DNA of 64,000 nt from Muribaculaceae bacterium. Its GTDB lineage: Bacteria; Bacteroidota; Bacteroidia; Bacteroidales; Muribaculaceae. Shown here piece by piece: positions 45,621 through 55,423 of this stretch. The notes below the pieces were generated by a model. The model saw nothing but the letters and a program-made list of their open reading frames with translations. It was not told where the DNA came from and did no database searches. The stretch lies in assembly GCA_022509185.1 (NCBI GenBank), contig JAFLTS010000008.1, positions 1 to 64,000 of the forward strand, given 5' to 3'. Numbering within the stretch: the stretch's first letter is position 1; each line of letters starts with the position of its first letter. Both the position numbers and the translations under genes were made by a program.

Positions 45621-46762
45621 AAATGCAGACAGAAGCCCCGGGAGGAATAGCGGGGAAACACAGACCCAGGATTTTGATAAGCGGTGGAGGTACAGGCGGA
45701 CATATTTTCCCTGCTTTATCTATAGCCGAGGAATTGCGTGATAAACTTGATGCGGAAATTCTATTCGTAGGCGCTGCCGGAAGGATGGAAATGACTCGAG
45801 TGCCTGAAGCCGGTTATAAGATTATAGGACTTCCCGTTGCAGGATTTGACCGAAAACACCCTTTGAAAAACATTTCAGTGTTGGTAAAACTATATTCCAG
45901 CATGAAAAAGGCCAGAAAAATAATCAAAGAATTCAATCCGGAAATAGTGATAGGTGTAGGAGGTTACGCTTCCGGACCTGTGTTAAAAGCTGCACAGAAA
46001 GTAGGTATACCCACTTTAATTCAGGAACAGAACTCTTATGCCGGTGTCACCAATAAACTTTTGGCTAAACAGGCTGATGCAATTTGTGTGGCTTACGATA
46101 ATATGGACCGTTTCTTCCCGGCAAAGAGCATAGTAAAGACAGGTAATCCGATAAGGCAACGCTTGCTAAATGAAAATATGACTCGTAAAGAAGCATTGGA
46201 ATCCTTCGGCTTATCTTCAGATCGTAAGACCCTTCTTGTTGTGGGAGGAAGTCTTGGAGCTCTCACCATCAATGAAAGTTTAGAAAAAAATATAAAAGAT
46301 CTAGCTGGAAAAAATATTCAGGTGATTTGGCAGACAGGAAAGAATTTTGGCAATCGAGGTCCGGAGGTTTGTAAAGGACTTAAAGGAGTTGTGGTTACTC
46401 CTTTCATTTCCGATATGGCAGCAGCTTATAGAAGCGCAGACCTGGTTATTTCAAGGGCCGGTGCAGCTTCCATCAGCGAACTACAGGCCTTAGGAAAGCC
46501 GGCAATACTTGTGCCTTCACCTAATGTGGCCGAAGATCATCAGACCCATAATGCAATGGCCTTGGTAAATCGTGGTGCTGCAGTCATGATTAAGGATGCC
46601 GATGCACGAAACAAATTAGTGCCGGAGGCTTTGAATCTGCTTTCTCAGCCTGAAAAACTTGCAGAGATGTCTAAAAATATTTCTTCCATGGCAATTACCG
46701 ACAGCGCAGCCCGTATAGGCAAAGAAGTATGCAGGATTCTTAAAGACTCTAAAAAGCATTAA
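45617..46762 (+). CDS. murG: UDP-GlcNAc transferase MurG (lipid II synthesis)
   Basis: 381 aa. RILISGGGTGGHIFPAL (about 19-35), GVGGYASGPVLKAA, QEQNSYAGVTNK and ISRAGAASISELQALGKPAI are the expected MurG motifs. It adds GlcNAc to lipid I on the inner face of the membrane. Its ATG overlaps the ftsW stop. Confidence 0.96.
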   Translation: MKMQTEAPGGIAGKHRPRILISGGGTGGHIFPALSIAEELRDKLDAEILFVGAAGRMEMTRVPEAGYKIIGLPVAGFDRKHPLKNISVLVKLYSSMKKARKIIKEFNPEIVIGVGGYASGPVLKAAQKVGIPTLIQEQNSYAGVTNKLLAKQADAICVAYDNMDRFFPAKSIVKTGNPIRQRLLNENMTRKEALESFGLSSDRKTLLVVGGSLGALTINESLEKNIKDLAGKNIQVIWQTGKNFGNRGPEVCKGLKGVVVTPFISDMAAAYRSADLVISRAGAASISELQALGKPAILVPSPNVAEDHQTHNAMALVNRGAAVMIKDADARNKLVPEALNLLSQPEKLAEMSKNISSMAITDSAARIGKEVCRILKDSKKH

Positions 46763-46767
46763 AGATA

Positions 46768-48165
46768 ATGGGGAAAGAAAATAATGATTTGAAAGATTTT
46801 AAAAGAGCCTATTTCATAGGCGCGGGTGGCATCGGCATGGCCAATCTTGAGAGGTATCTGCTGCATAATGGATATAAGGTGGCAGGCTATGATCGCACTC
46901 CCTCGGAATTGACATCATGTCTAATCAAAGAAGGGGTGAATATAGGTTTCATAGATGCTGACTCAGAAATTCCTGTGGATTACCGTAACCCGGAAGATAC
47001 TCTTGTGGTTTTCACGCCCGCCATTCCATCCGACAGTGCAATATTAAACTGGTTTCAAAGCAAAGGTTTCAGAATGATGAAACGTTCGCAATTGTTAGGA
47101 CTTATTACTCATTCGGGTAAAAGTATATGTGTGGCCGGATCACATGGCAAGACCACGACCTGCAGTATGATAGCCAATATACTAAGGGATTCCACAATTG
47201 GTTGCAATGCCTTCCTGGGGGGTATTCTCAGAAACACGGGCAGTAACTTGGTGATTAGCCATGACAGCGAATGGTCGGTGATTGAAGCTGATGAATACGA
47301 CCGGAGTTTTCATACATTAAGGCCAACTATTGCTGTTGTTACTTCAGTAGACCCGGATCATCTTGATATTTATGGAAACGAAGAAGGGTATCTTGAAGGC
47401 TTTGCTCATTTCACATCACTTATTCAACCCGGAGGAGTATTGATAATGCATACCGGCTTGAAATTGCAACCACATGTAGCCAAAAATGTCAAGGTATACA
47501 CATATAGCGGAGGCAATGAAGGAGACTGGCATGCAGAGGATATAAAATTTGGTAATGGAGAGATTTCATTCACACTGAAAGGACCTGATGTAGAAATAAA
47601 AGGTTGTTGTCCGGGCGTTCCGGTAGAGATAAATATCGACAATGCTGTTGCAGCCTCTGCAGCCTCTCTGATAGCGGGTGCTTCACCCGACGAAGTGAAA
47701 CAGGGACTGAAAGAATTTAAAGGCGCGAAACGTAGGTTTGAAATATTGCTCGACGGCAAGTCAGGCACTCCGGTTCTGATTGACGATTATGCCCATAGTC
47801 CGAATGAAGTCAAAGCATCTATACTATCAGTAAAAAAATTATTCCCTAATCGACGTCTCACCGTGATTTTTCAACCCCATCTTTATAGTAGGACAAAAGA
47901 TTTTGCGGAAGGTTTTTCTGAAGCTCTTTCTGAAGCGGATGAGGTGATAATGCCTGAAATATATCCGGCCAGAGAGATGCCTATTCCGGGAGTAGATTCT
48001 AATCTTATTTTGAAAAATGTGGATTGTGAATCTAAAATTTATTGTGAAAGAAAGGATTTGCTGAATCTGATAAAAAAACGTAATTTTGAAATTCTAATGA
48101 CTTTAGGGGCAGCAGATATAGACGTATTGCTGCCTGATATTGAAAAAATTCTCCAGGGTAAGTAA
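46768..48165 (+). CDS. murC: UDP-N-acetylmuramate--L-alanine ligase
   Basis: 465 aa. FIGAGGIGMANL near 16, GSHGKTTT (124-131), EADEYDRSFHTLRP and DDYAHSPNEVKASI identify MurC (YAHxPxE motif). It adds L-Ala to UDP-MurNAc. It starts 5 bp after murG. Confidence 0.95.
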   Translation: MGKENNDLKDFKRAYFIGAGGIGMANLERYLLHNGYKVAGYDRTPSELTSCLIKEGVNIGFIDADSEIPVDYRNPEDTLVVFTPAIPSDSAILNWFQSKGFRMMKRSQLLGLITHSGKSICVAGSHGKTTTCSMIANILRDSTIGCNAFLGGILRNTGSNLVISHDSEWSVIEADEYDRSFHTLRPTIAVVTSVDPDHLDIYGNEEGYLEGFAHFTSLIQPGGVLIMHTGLKLQPHVAKNVKVYTYSGGNEGDWHAEDIKFGNGEISFTLKGPDVEIKGCCPGVPVEINIDNAVAASAASLIAGASPDEVKQGLKEFKGAKRRFEILLDGKSGTPVLIDDYAHSPNEVKASILSVKKLFPNRRLTVIFQPHLYSRTKDFAEGFSEALSEADEVIMPEIYPAREMPIPGVDSNLILKNVDCESKIYCERKDLLNLIKKRNFEILMTLGAADIDVLLPDIEKILQGK

Positions 48166-48175
48166 GGTTAAGGAA

Positions 48176-49003
48176 ATGGCGAAAAAAATTCTTGGGTGGG
48201 TAATCCTGACACTTTTATTGGCCTACATTATAAGTGCAGGCATCTGGGCTCATGCTGAAGCTTCCAGAAATTCCTGTAAAGGGATAAAAGTGCAGATTGT
48301 AGAAGCTAATTCCACAGACTCGGTAACCCGGAGAGGTGTAATGAATGAAATCAACCGTTATCCCGAAAAGATAGTAGGAGCACAGATTCCATCCATTAAT
48401 ACGAAAAAACTGGAGCAATATCTTAAAACTTTTCCGCAATTTGAGGATGTGGTTTGCAGTTTCACTACATCCGGTCATTTAAATGTGAAAGTTATACCAA
48501 TGGTGCCGGAACTCCGTGTCTTTGAAGACTCAGCAAGTTATTATATTAATAAAGACGGGAAAAAGATGGCATCAAAAGCCTCTTTCTTTGTGGATGTACC
48601 GGTGGTGAGTGGAAATTTCAGCGAAACATTCCCACCCTCTCATCTTTTACCGGTTACAAGATTTATATCACGCGATCCGGTATTGAATAAACTCGTAGGA
48701 ATGGTTTATGCAGAAGACCAAGACAATATTATACTGGTACCACGTATTCATGGACATGTCATTAATTTCGGAGATACCAACAGACTGGGCGAAAAACGTC
48801 GGGCCCTTATGGCTGTCTATAAGAAAGTAATGCCCTATAAAGGATGGGATGAATATGATACTATATCGGTGAAATTCCGAGGACAGGTGGTAGCCACACG
48901 TCGCATAAAAGGGAATCAGAAACCTCAGATAGTGGATTTTGAAGAGAGAGACATGGAAGAGGCCACTTTGCCTGATTTAACATATACAGAAAATCAAAAT
49001 TAA
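48176..49003 (+). CDS. ftsQ: cell division protein FtsQ
   Basis: 275 aa from ATG 48176, preceded by AAGGTTAAGGAA; an in-frame ATG at 48140 would overlap murC by 26 nt. It has a single N-terminal membrane helix (about 5-25), a POTRA-like segment with VTRRGVMNEINRYPEKIVGAQ-type residues, and a beta domain. FtsQ links the cytoplasmic and periplasmic divisome. Its stop overlaps ftsA by 1 nt (TAATG). Confidence 0.9.
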   Translation: MAKKILGWVILTLLLAYIISAGIWAHAEASRNSCKGIKVQIVEANSTDSVTRRGVMNEINRYPEKIVGAQIPSINTKKLEQYLKTFPQFEDVVCSFTTSGHLNVKVIPMVPELRVFEDSASYYINKDGKKMASKASFFVDVPVVSGNFSETFPPSHLLPVTRFISRDPVLNKLVGMVYAEDQDNIILVPRIHGHVINFGDTNRLGEKRRALMAVYKKVMPYKGWDEYDTISVKFRGQVVATRRIKGNQKPQIVDFEERDMEEATLPDLTYTENQN

Positions 49004-50334
49004 TGAACGAAAGATATATTGCAGCTGTTGAAGTAAGCACCTCTAAGATAGTGGCGGCTATTGGCAAGACCAGGGGATCGGGATCTCTGGATATAGTGGC
49101 AGTGGAATATGAAAATATTTCCGAAGGAGGAGTTAGATATGGTATTATCCAGAACCTTGAGGAAACATCCACAACTGTATCAAGACTTTTTTCTCGCCTT
49201 GAACAACGTCCTAATGTTCAGCCACGAAAGATCAAAAGTGTGATTGTGGGCCTTGGGGGTCGATCTTTGAAAAATATCACTAAAGAAGTATCTTTAAGTC
49301 TTCCTGAAGATACAGAGATCACCGACGATATCCTGACCAGGCTACAGGATCAGGCCTTACATTCAGCAATCGACAATACTCTTGAAGTAGTTGACGCGGT
49401 ACCGAGATATTTTAAAGTAGGAAATTCCCGTACATCCTCTCCAAAGGGAATGGTTGGGAATCATATCAGCGGTATTTTTGATTTGATAGTATGTCGCCCC
49501 GAATTAAAAAGGAATCTTAGGCGTACCATAATCGATAAGTTGCATTTTGAAGTGGATGGATTTGTAGTGACAGCAATGGCTACAGGCCACCTTATTCTCA
49601 CTCCGGAAGAAAAAGGCCTCGGATGTATGCTTGTGGATATGGGAGCTGAAACCACTACAGTCACAATCTACCAGAAAGGTGCCCTTCATTATTTCGCCAC
49701 TATACCTATGGGAGGCCGAAACATATCACGCGACATAGCTTCTTTGGGAGTGGTGGATGCAAAAGCTGAAGAAATAAAGATAACTTCAGGGAATGCTCTG
49801 GCTGAAAACAATGTACCTAACCTTAATATAAACGGATTGAAATTAACCGACATATCCAACCTTGTTGTTGCCAGAAGTGAAGAGATTGTGGCCAACATTA
49901 TCGAGCAGATAGAATATGCCGGATTAAAGGATTCAGATCTTCAGGGAGGAATCATATGCATAGGAGGCAGCTTCCGATTGAAAGGTCTTGTAGAACTTCT
50001 GGAGATGGAAAGCGGCATGAATGTGAGAAGAGGATCTTTGCCGGATTATGTCAGAATAGAAGACAGCAGGGTTAATGGGATAGAGATATGTGAAGTGGCC
50101 AGCGTGCTTTATGCTGGAGCTACAATGAGCGATAAAGAATCTTTGTATGTTCCCGAGAAGACCGTCTTGCCGGTAAACGGGGTGCTCCCTCTTGATACTG
50201 AGGATACACCTCAGCCCTCTAAGGAGGAGACACCGATGCGACAAAGAAAGAGTTTCTTTGAAAAAATGGGCAAGCACATCAGCAATCTTTTCAGTGGAGC
50301 TGAAGAGGATGACACTGACCTATTGGATGAATAA
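49003..50334 (+). CDS. ftsA: cell division protein FtsA
   Basis: 443 aa actin-like ATPase. VEVSTSKIVAAIGK (phosphate 1), CMLVDMGAETTTVTIYQKG (phosphate 2) and GIICIGGSFRLKGL (adenosine) are visible, and the SHS2 1C domain lies near 85-165. The C-terminal KKSFFEKMGKHISNLFSG-like segment is a probable amphipathic membrane helix. It tethers FtsZ to the membrane. Confidence 0.95.
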   Translation: MNERYIAAVEVSTSKIVAAIGKTRGSGSLDIVAVEYENISEGGVRYGIIQNLEETSTTVSRLFSRLEQRPNVQPRKIKSVIVGLGGRSLKNITKEVSLSLPEDTEITDDILTRLQDQALHSAIDNTLEVVDAVPRYFKVGNSRTSSPKGMVGNHISGIFDLIVCRPELKRNLRRTIIDKLHFEVDGFVVTAMATGHLILTPEEKGLGCMLVDMGAETTTVTIYQKGALHYFATIPMGGRNISRDIASLGVVDAKAEEIKITSGNALAENNVPNLNINGLKLTDISNLVVARSEEIVANIIEQIEYAGLKDSDLQGGIICIGGSFRLKGLVELLEMESGMNVRRGSLPDYVRIEDSRVNGIEICEVASVLYAGATMSDKESLYVPEKTVLPVNGVLPLDTEDTPQPSKEETPMRQRKSFFEKMGKHISNLFSGAEEDDTDLLDE

Positions 50335-50375
50335 TTTAAGGCTTAATAATCAAGAATAGCAATCTGTAATAAAAG

Positions 50376-51737
50376 ATGCAAGATATAAACGACAACATAT
50401 CCCCATTGGAAGAGGCTGACTTCGCTGAAGACAATAATTCTTCTCTTATTAAAGTGATCGGAGTTGGTGGAGGCGGAAGTAACGCCGTAAACTATATGTA
50501 CAAGCAAGCCATCCCCAAAGTTAAATTCGTGGTATGTAACACTGATAAACAACATCTTGAGGATTCACCCGTGCCTCAACGTGTGCTGCTTGGAGAAAAC
50601 ATCACCCATGGACGTGGAGCAGGCAACAAACCGGAGGTTGGAAGAAAATGTGCAGAAGCAAGCAGCGAGGCAATTAAGGAGCTTTTTACAGATGGCACTG
50701 AAATGGTATTTATCACTGCCGGAATGGGAGGAGGCACCGGCACCGGGGCCGCACCAGTGGTGGCCAAACTTGCAAAAGAAGCCGGGATGCTCACTATCGG
50801 TATTGTAACAGTGCCTTTCATGTTTGAAGGAGAACAAAAAATCCTCAAGGCTTTGGACGGGGCAAAAGCAATGAGGGATCATGTGGATGCATTATTGCTG
50901 ATAAATAACGAAAACCTTATTGAATTATACCCTGATCTTAACTTTTTCAATGCATTTGAAAAGGCTGATGATACATTAGCCAATGCAGCACGAAGTGTTT
51001 CAGACATAATTTCAGAGCGGTGTTATATTAATGTAGACTTTGAAGATGTGCGCACCACACTCAAAGACAGCGATACCGCTATCATTTCCACTGCATATGG
51101 TGAAGGGGAACATCGTATTTCGGATGCAATACATAATGCTCTTCATTCACCTTTGTTAAAGAGCCATGACATATACACCTCAAAAAGACTTCTTTTCAAG
51201 TTTGCCTGTTCAAGACAATCACCAAATGCCCCTAAAGCTCAGGAGCTTGGCGAAATAAATCATTTTACTTCCAAATTGCCTGACAGCATCGACGTTAAAT
51301 GGGGTGTAGCCGATGATCCCTCTTTGGGTGACCGTGTGAGGGTGACTGTTCTTGCTTCCGGTTTCGATGTAACTTTGCGCGACAGCGATAAAGAAAAAGA
51401 CAAAGTAATAACTTTCGAAGCCCAAAAGTCTAAGGATGAGAGAGATGCCCGGATGAAATCAGATGATTCAGGTCGTATCGCAGAAATATATGGAAGCGAC
51501 AAAGTGATGAAACAACGTCGCAATGCTGCAAAAATGAAGTATGCTGTCTTGACTCCCGATCAATTTGATGACCATCAGGTAATAGCAATGATTGAATCCA
51601 ACCCTACTTTTACAAGGGCACCAAGATTCAATGAGCAACTTAAAAAATTATCTGAAGTCGTTTCTTCAGAACCCCCGGTTATTGAAAAAGAAATAACAGA
51701 AACACGCAACTCACGTACAATTTCATTCGGAGATTAA
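50376..51737 (+). CDS. ftsZ: cell division protein FtsZ
   Basis: 453 aa tubulin-like GTPase. GVGGGGSNAVNYM (29-41), the tubulin signature GGGTGTG (118-124), T7-type NVDFEDV and a variable C-terminal linker are present. It polymerises into the Z ring. It closes the dcw cluster; there is no terminator before the methyltransferase gene 34 bp downstream. Confidence 0.97.
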   Translation: MQDINDNISPLEEADFAEDNNSSLIKVIGVGGGGSNAVNYMYKQAIPKVKFVVCNTDKQHLEDSPVPQRVLLGENITHGRGAGNKPEVGRKCAEASSEAIKELFTDGTEMVFITAGMGGGTGTGAAPVVAKLAKEAGMLTIGIVTVPFMFEGEQKILKALDGAKAMRDHVDALLLINNENLIELYPDLNFFNAFEKADDTLANAARSVSDIISERCYINVDFEDVRTTLKDSDTAIISTAYGEGEHRISDAIHNALHSPLLKSHDIYTSKRLLFKFACSRQSPNAPKAQELGEINHFTSKLPDSIDVKWGVADDPSLGDRVRVTVLASGFDVTLRDSDKEKDKVITFEAQKSKDERDARMKSDDSGRIAEIYGSDKVMKQRRNAAKMKYAVLTPDQFDDHQVIAMIESNPTFTRAPRFNEQLKKLSEVVSSEPPVIEKEITETRNSRTISFGD

Positions 51738-51771
51738 GAGTAATAAATTTTTCCGAATTACTTTAAAAACG

Positions 51772-53415
51772 ATGAAAACAGACACTTTCCGTATGGTGGC
51801 CAAGACCTTCCAGGGCCTTGAGGATGTGCTTAGAGATGAATTGATAGATCTTGGAGCAGAAAATGTGGAAATAGGCAACCGTATGGTTTCCTTTGAAGGT
51901 GACAACTCAATACTTTATAAAGCTAATTTATGTTGCCGTACGGCTTTAAGGATCTTAAAGCCTATCGTAATGTTTAACGCCGCCAACACGGATGAACTTT
52001 ACGACTATCTCCGAGACCTTGATTGGGAGGAATTCATGAGTGCAAAATCCACTTTCTCAGTAGATTCCACAGTCTATGGTGATGATTTCTCCCATTCTAA
52101 ATTTGTGACCTATCGAGTGAAGGATGCCATAGTAGACCATTTCCGTGACAAGGATGGAGAAAGACCGTCAATTCGTCTTGAAGGAGCTGATATCCAACTT
52201 AATGTTCATATTGCCGGCGATCGTGTCACAGTTTCCTTAGACTCCAGTGGCGAGCCACTTTATAAAAGAGGTTACAGAGTAGCCCAGACAGATGCCCCCA
52301 TCAACGAAGTGCTTGCTGCCGGAATTATCTTGAAAACGGGGTGGAGAGGGCATTCTGATTTTCTGGACCCCATGTGTGGTTCGGGTACTTTTCTAATCGA
52401 AGCTGCATTAATTGCTGCTAATATCAATCCGGGGATTTATCGCGAAAATTTCGCCTTTGAAAAATGGAATGATTTTGATAAAGATCTTTTTGAAGAAATT
52501 TATAATGATGACTCCGAAGAAAAAGATTTCAATTACAAAATATTCGGAGGCGACATAGATCCCGAAGCTATTTCTGTGGCCCGGAAGAACATCAAATCGG
52601 CTCATGTGGAGGAAATGATAGACCTTAGCTGCCAACCTCTCACAGAGTGGCAGGCCGATACAGCAGAAGGAATTATAATAACCAACCCACCATACGGCGA
52701 GAGGTTGAGACCTATGAATCTGAATAATCTTTATCGAGAAATCGGCTCCACCCTCAAAAATAATTTCCAGGGATGGCATGCTTGGATTATAGGTTATCAG
52801 GATGAACAGATGAAAGAAATAGGCTTAAAACCCTCTGTGAAGATTCCTTTATATAATGGTAACCTAGAATGTACGTTGAGGGAGTATGTTATGTTTGATG
52901 GAGCTTATTCACAATTTAGGGCTGAAGGTGGAAGCGTGGCTTCCGAGGCAGCGGAAAAAAGAAAAGCTGAAGGACCCAGAAAGGTCAGACATATTTCTGA
53001 TGATGATTGGAAGAAAGAGAGCAAACGCTTTAATCGTGACCATGGGATGAAAGATAAACCACATTCCCATCAGAAAGGCAGGAATGAACGTGATGACCGG
53101 AATCAAAAGCAAAGAGATTTCTTTAAAAGCCGGGAAGACAGATTCGAAGATTTGCCATCTTTCAATGAAGACAGACGTCAATTTAAACCCGAAAAGCGTC
53201 AGTTTAAGGAAGACAGAGGTTCATTTAGGGAAGATAGAGGTTCATTTAGGGAAGCCAGGAAACCGTATAAGAAAGAGGATAGATCCTTTAACCGGACTTC
53301 TACCTATACCCCCGGCAACTCCAAAGGACCAAGGATTTCTAAAGATTCTGAGACCGTGGTTAATCCAGTGCATCTTCGCAAAAGAAAAAACAAACCTTTT
53401 AACCCGGGAAAATAA
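51772..53415 (+). CDS. THUMP-domain rRNA N2-guanine methyltransferase (RlmL-like) with charged tail
   Basis: 547 aa. A THUMP domain (about 50-160) precedes the methyltransferase fold with DPMCGSGTFLIEAALIA and the catalytic NPPYGERL (305-312). The last ~155 residues are a low-complexity tail rich in Lys, Arg, Asp and Ser, with EDRGSFR-type repeats encoded by a 21-bp tandem duplication. The core likely modifies guanine in 23S rRNA, and the tail may bind RNA. The THUMP-MTase assignment is firm; the exact site is not. Confidence 0.92.
   Translation: MKTDTFRMVAKTFQGLEDVLRDELIDLGAENVEIGNRMVSFEGDNSILYKANLCCRTALRILKPIVMFNAANTDELYDYLRDLDWEEFMSAKSTFSVDSTVYGDDFSHSKFVTYRVKDAIVDHFRDKDGERPSIRLEGADIQLNVHIAGDRVTVSLDSSGEPLYKRGYRVAQTDAPINEVLAAGIILKTGWRGHSDFLDPMCGSGTFLIEAALIAANINPGIYRENFAFEKWNDFDKDLFEEIYNDDSEEKDFNYKIFGGDIDPEAISVARKNIKSAHVEEMIDLSCQPLTEWQADTAEGIIITNPPYGERLRPMNLNNLYREIGSTLKNNFQGWHAWIIGYQDEQMKEIGLKPSVKIPLYNGNLECTLREYVMFDGAYSQFRAEGGSVASEAAEKRKAEGPRKVRHISDDDWKKESKRFNRDHGMKDKPHSHQKGRNERDDRNQKQRDFFKSREDRFEDLPSFNEDRRQFKPEKRQFKEDRGSFREDRGSFREARKPYKKEDRSFNRTSTYTPGNSKGPRISKDSETVVNPVHLRKRKNKPFNPGK
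53209..53259 (+). repeat. 21-bp tandem repeat inside the methyltransferase tail
   Basis: Units 53209-53229 and 53230-53250 differ at one base, and a degenerate third unit starts at 53251. They encode EDRGSFR twice and then EARKPYK. Confidence 0.8.
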
Positions 53416-53439
53416 CCCCAAACATTTCTGCTCCCGGAG

Positions 53440-54411
53440 ATGGATTTCAAAACAGGGATTGGGAAAACAGGTGTGGCGTTGGCTTATATAATAGCCTTCG
53501 CCATGTGTGTTTTAAATTTGATCTTCCATCCTGTGATTATAGATGGCCTTCCTTATGGATTATGTCTACCCTCTCCCGATATGTGGCCTTTGGACCCAGT
53601 TGGATCCTGGATTATAAATCTGGTGCTTGTTGCAGTCATTACTCTGCTCCTTTTCCTGATTAATAAAAGTTATAATTTTATTAGGACCACTGAACCGGCT
53701 TTAATTGCGATTTTTCCTATAATGACAATGTCAGTACCCTGGTTTAGTCAGGGGGTAAACACATCTGTTATCTTATGTCTGGTAAATGTGGTATGTCTGG
53801 CTATAATCTTTGCCAGTTATGATACAAGAAACGCTACCCAACAGATGTTTACTGTCGGAGTTTTTCTTGGAATCGGCTCTATGTTCCAATATGCATTTCT
53901 TCCCATGGCATTTGTGTATTTTGTATGGGCTTTGTTTATGAAAGTTCTTAGAATCAAAGAAACATTTGCTTTTGTATTAGGAATTTTATGTCCATATTGG
54001 ATTGCTCTGGGCATTGGATGGCTTAAATTCTCAGATTTTCAGTTTCCTTCACTTACTCCCCTCTTCGATGTTAAGCAAGACCATTATGAAATCATATTAT
54101 TACTGGTTGCAATAGCCATAGCAGCAGTAATAGGTTTTATGTTGGCCGTTACTAATTTCATGAAGCTCTATGCCGGAAATTCAAAAGTGAATGCCATGAA
54201 TCTTTGTATTAATATTTTGGGAGCAGCTTCCGTGATTTGTATCTTGGTAGATTTTGATAACATGCCGGCTTATGTAGTGACTCTATTTATGTGTTGCGCT
54301 ATTCAATTAGCCAATATTTGCGCTCTTTGGAATCCTCCTTATCCTTGGCTTGTTTCTGCACTTCCCTCATTTTTGTATATTGCTGTGTTTGTCTGTAGCC
54401 TGATTTTTTGA
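53440..54411 (+). CDS. multi-pass membrane protein of unknown function
   Basis: 323 aa with about ten hydrophobic segments spread over the whole length and a short cytosolic N-terminus (MDFKTGIGKTGVALAY). No catalytic motif was recognised. It lies 24 bp after the methyltransferase and 2 bp before pdxB, so it is co-transcribed with them. It may belong to the uncharacterised membrane proteins found beside ftsZ-linked genes in Bacteroidales. Confidence 0.8.
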   Translation: MDFKTGIGKTGVALAYIIAFAMCVLNLIFHPVIIDGLPYGLCLPSPDMWPLDPVGSWIINLVLVAVITLLLFLINKSYNFIRTTEPALIAIFPIMTMSVPWFSQGVNTSVILCLVNVVCLAIIFASYDTRNATQQMFTVGVFLGIGSMFQYAFLPMAFVYFVWALFMKVLRIKETFAFVLGILCPYWIALGIGWLKFSDFQFPSLTPLFDVKQDHYEIILLLVAIAIAAVIGFMLAVTNFMKLYAGNSKVNAMNLCINILGAASVICILVDFDNMPAYVVTLFMCCAIQLANICALWNPPYPWLVSALPSFLYIAVFVCSLIF

Positions 54412-54413
54412 TA

Positions 54414-55415
54414 ATGAAAATAATAACTGACAGTGCTATCCCTTTCCTTAAAGGAAGAATTCCTGATTCAATAGAAAAGGAAGAATTTCCCGGTGATGAA
54501 ATCACTTCTGAAAAAATAAAGGATGCTGCGGCCATAGTGGTAAGAACGCGTACCAAATGTAATGAAGGATTGCTGAAAGACTCATCTGTTAAATTAATTG
54601 TTACAGCTACCATTGGTACTGATCATATTGATATTCCATGGTGTGAGAAACATGGTATTAAGGTGAAAAGCGCTCCGGGATGCAATGCCCCGGGGGTGGC
54701 TCAATATGTTCTGGCCTCATTATTCAAAAGCGGTTTTGATATCGAAAAAGATACATTGGGAATAATCGGATACGGCAATGTGGGACAGAAGCTGGCCGAA
54801 TGGGCTACCCAAATGGGAATTAGAACATTGATTTCTGATGCTCCTCGACAAAAAGCAGGTAATAAAGATATTGACTATAAGCCTTTGGATTTCGTTTTGC
54901 GAAATAGCGATGCAGTCACTCTTCATGTGCCTTTAACCAAAGAAGGCGATTTTCCCACTTTTCATATGATCGGTAAAAGTCAGATCGGATTATTAAAACA
55001 AAACTGCTTGTTAATTAACTCTTCACGGGGAGGAGTGGTAAATGAGGCGGAATTAAAAGAGGCTTTAAAGGATGGAAAAATAAGGGCAGTAACTGATACG
55101 TGGGAAAATGAACCATATATAGATTCCGAACTATTAAAACTTTCCTTTATATCCACTCCTCATATTGCCGGATATTCTTATGAAGGGAAAAAGAGAGCTA
55201 CAATGATGGCGCTGGAAGCCTTGGAGGAATATCTGGAAATTAAAACAAATAAGGCAGATCTGTTTTGTAACCCGAAGAATACAACGATAACTAAAAAGAT
55301 TATTGAAGACTCTTACAATCCTTTAGAAGACAGTGAAAATCTTAAGAACAATCCTCTGGATTTCGAAACTTTGCGCAACACTTACAATTATCGGCATGAA
55401 CCATTATTCTCTTAG
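54414..55415 (+). CDS. pdxB: 4-phosphoerythronate dehydrogenase
   Basis: 333 aa from ATG 54414 (a TTG two codons earlier is less likely). The D-isomer 2-hydroxyacid dehydrogenase fold shows TATIGTDHID, then GIIGYGNVGQKLAEW (NAD site), SRGGVVNEAEL and the PHIAGYSYEGK of PdxB. It acts in the DXP-dependent pyridoxal phosphate pathway. The stop is 8 bp from the convergent flippase gene. Confidence 0.93.
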   Translation: MKIITDSAIPFLKGRIPDSIEKEEFPGDEITSEKIKDAAAIVVRTRTKCNEGLLKDSSVKLIVTATIGTDHIDIPWCEKHGIKVKSAPGCNAPGVAQYVLASLFKSGFDIEKDTLGIIGYGNVGQKLAEWATQMGIRTLISDAPRQKAGNKDIDYKPLDFVLRNSDAVTLHVPLTKEGDFPTFHMIGKSQIGLLKQNCLLINSSRGGVVNEAELKEALKDGKIRAVTDTWENEPYIDSELLKLSFISTPHIAGYSYEGKKRATMMALEALEEYLEIKTNKADLFCNPKNTTITKKIIEDSYNPLEDSENLKNNPLDFETLRNTYNYRHEPLFS

Positions 55416-55423
55416 AAAGAATT

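Noticed and set aside
48140..48175. Upstream ftsQ start
   Set aside because: It would overlap murC by 26 nt, while ATG 48176 has a purine-rich site and leads directly into the membrane helix.
36573..51737. dcw cluster as a novel system
   Set aside because: Gene order and all motifs are those of an ordinary bacterial division and cell wall cluster.
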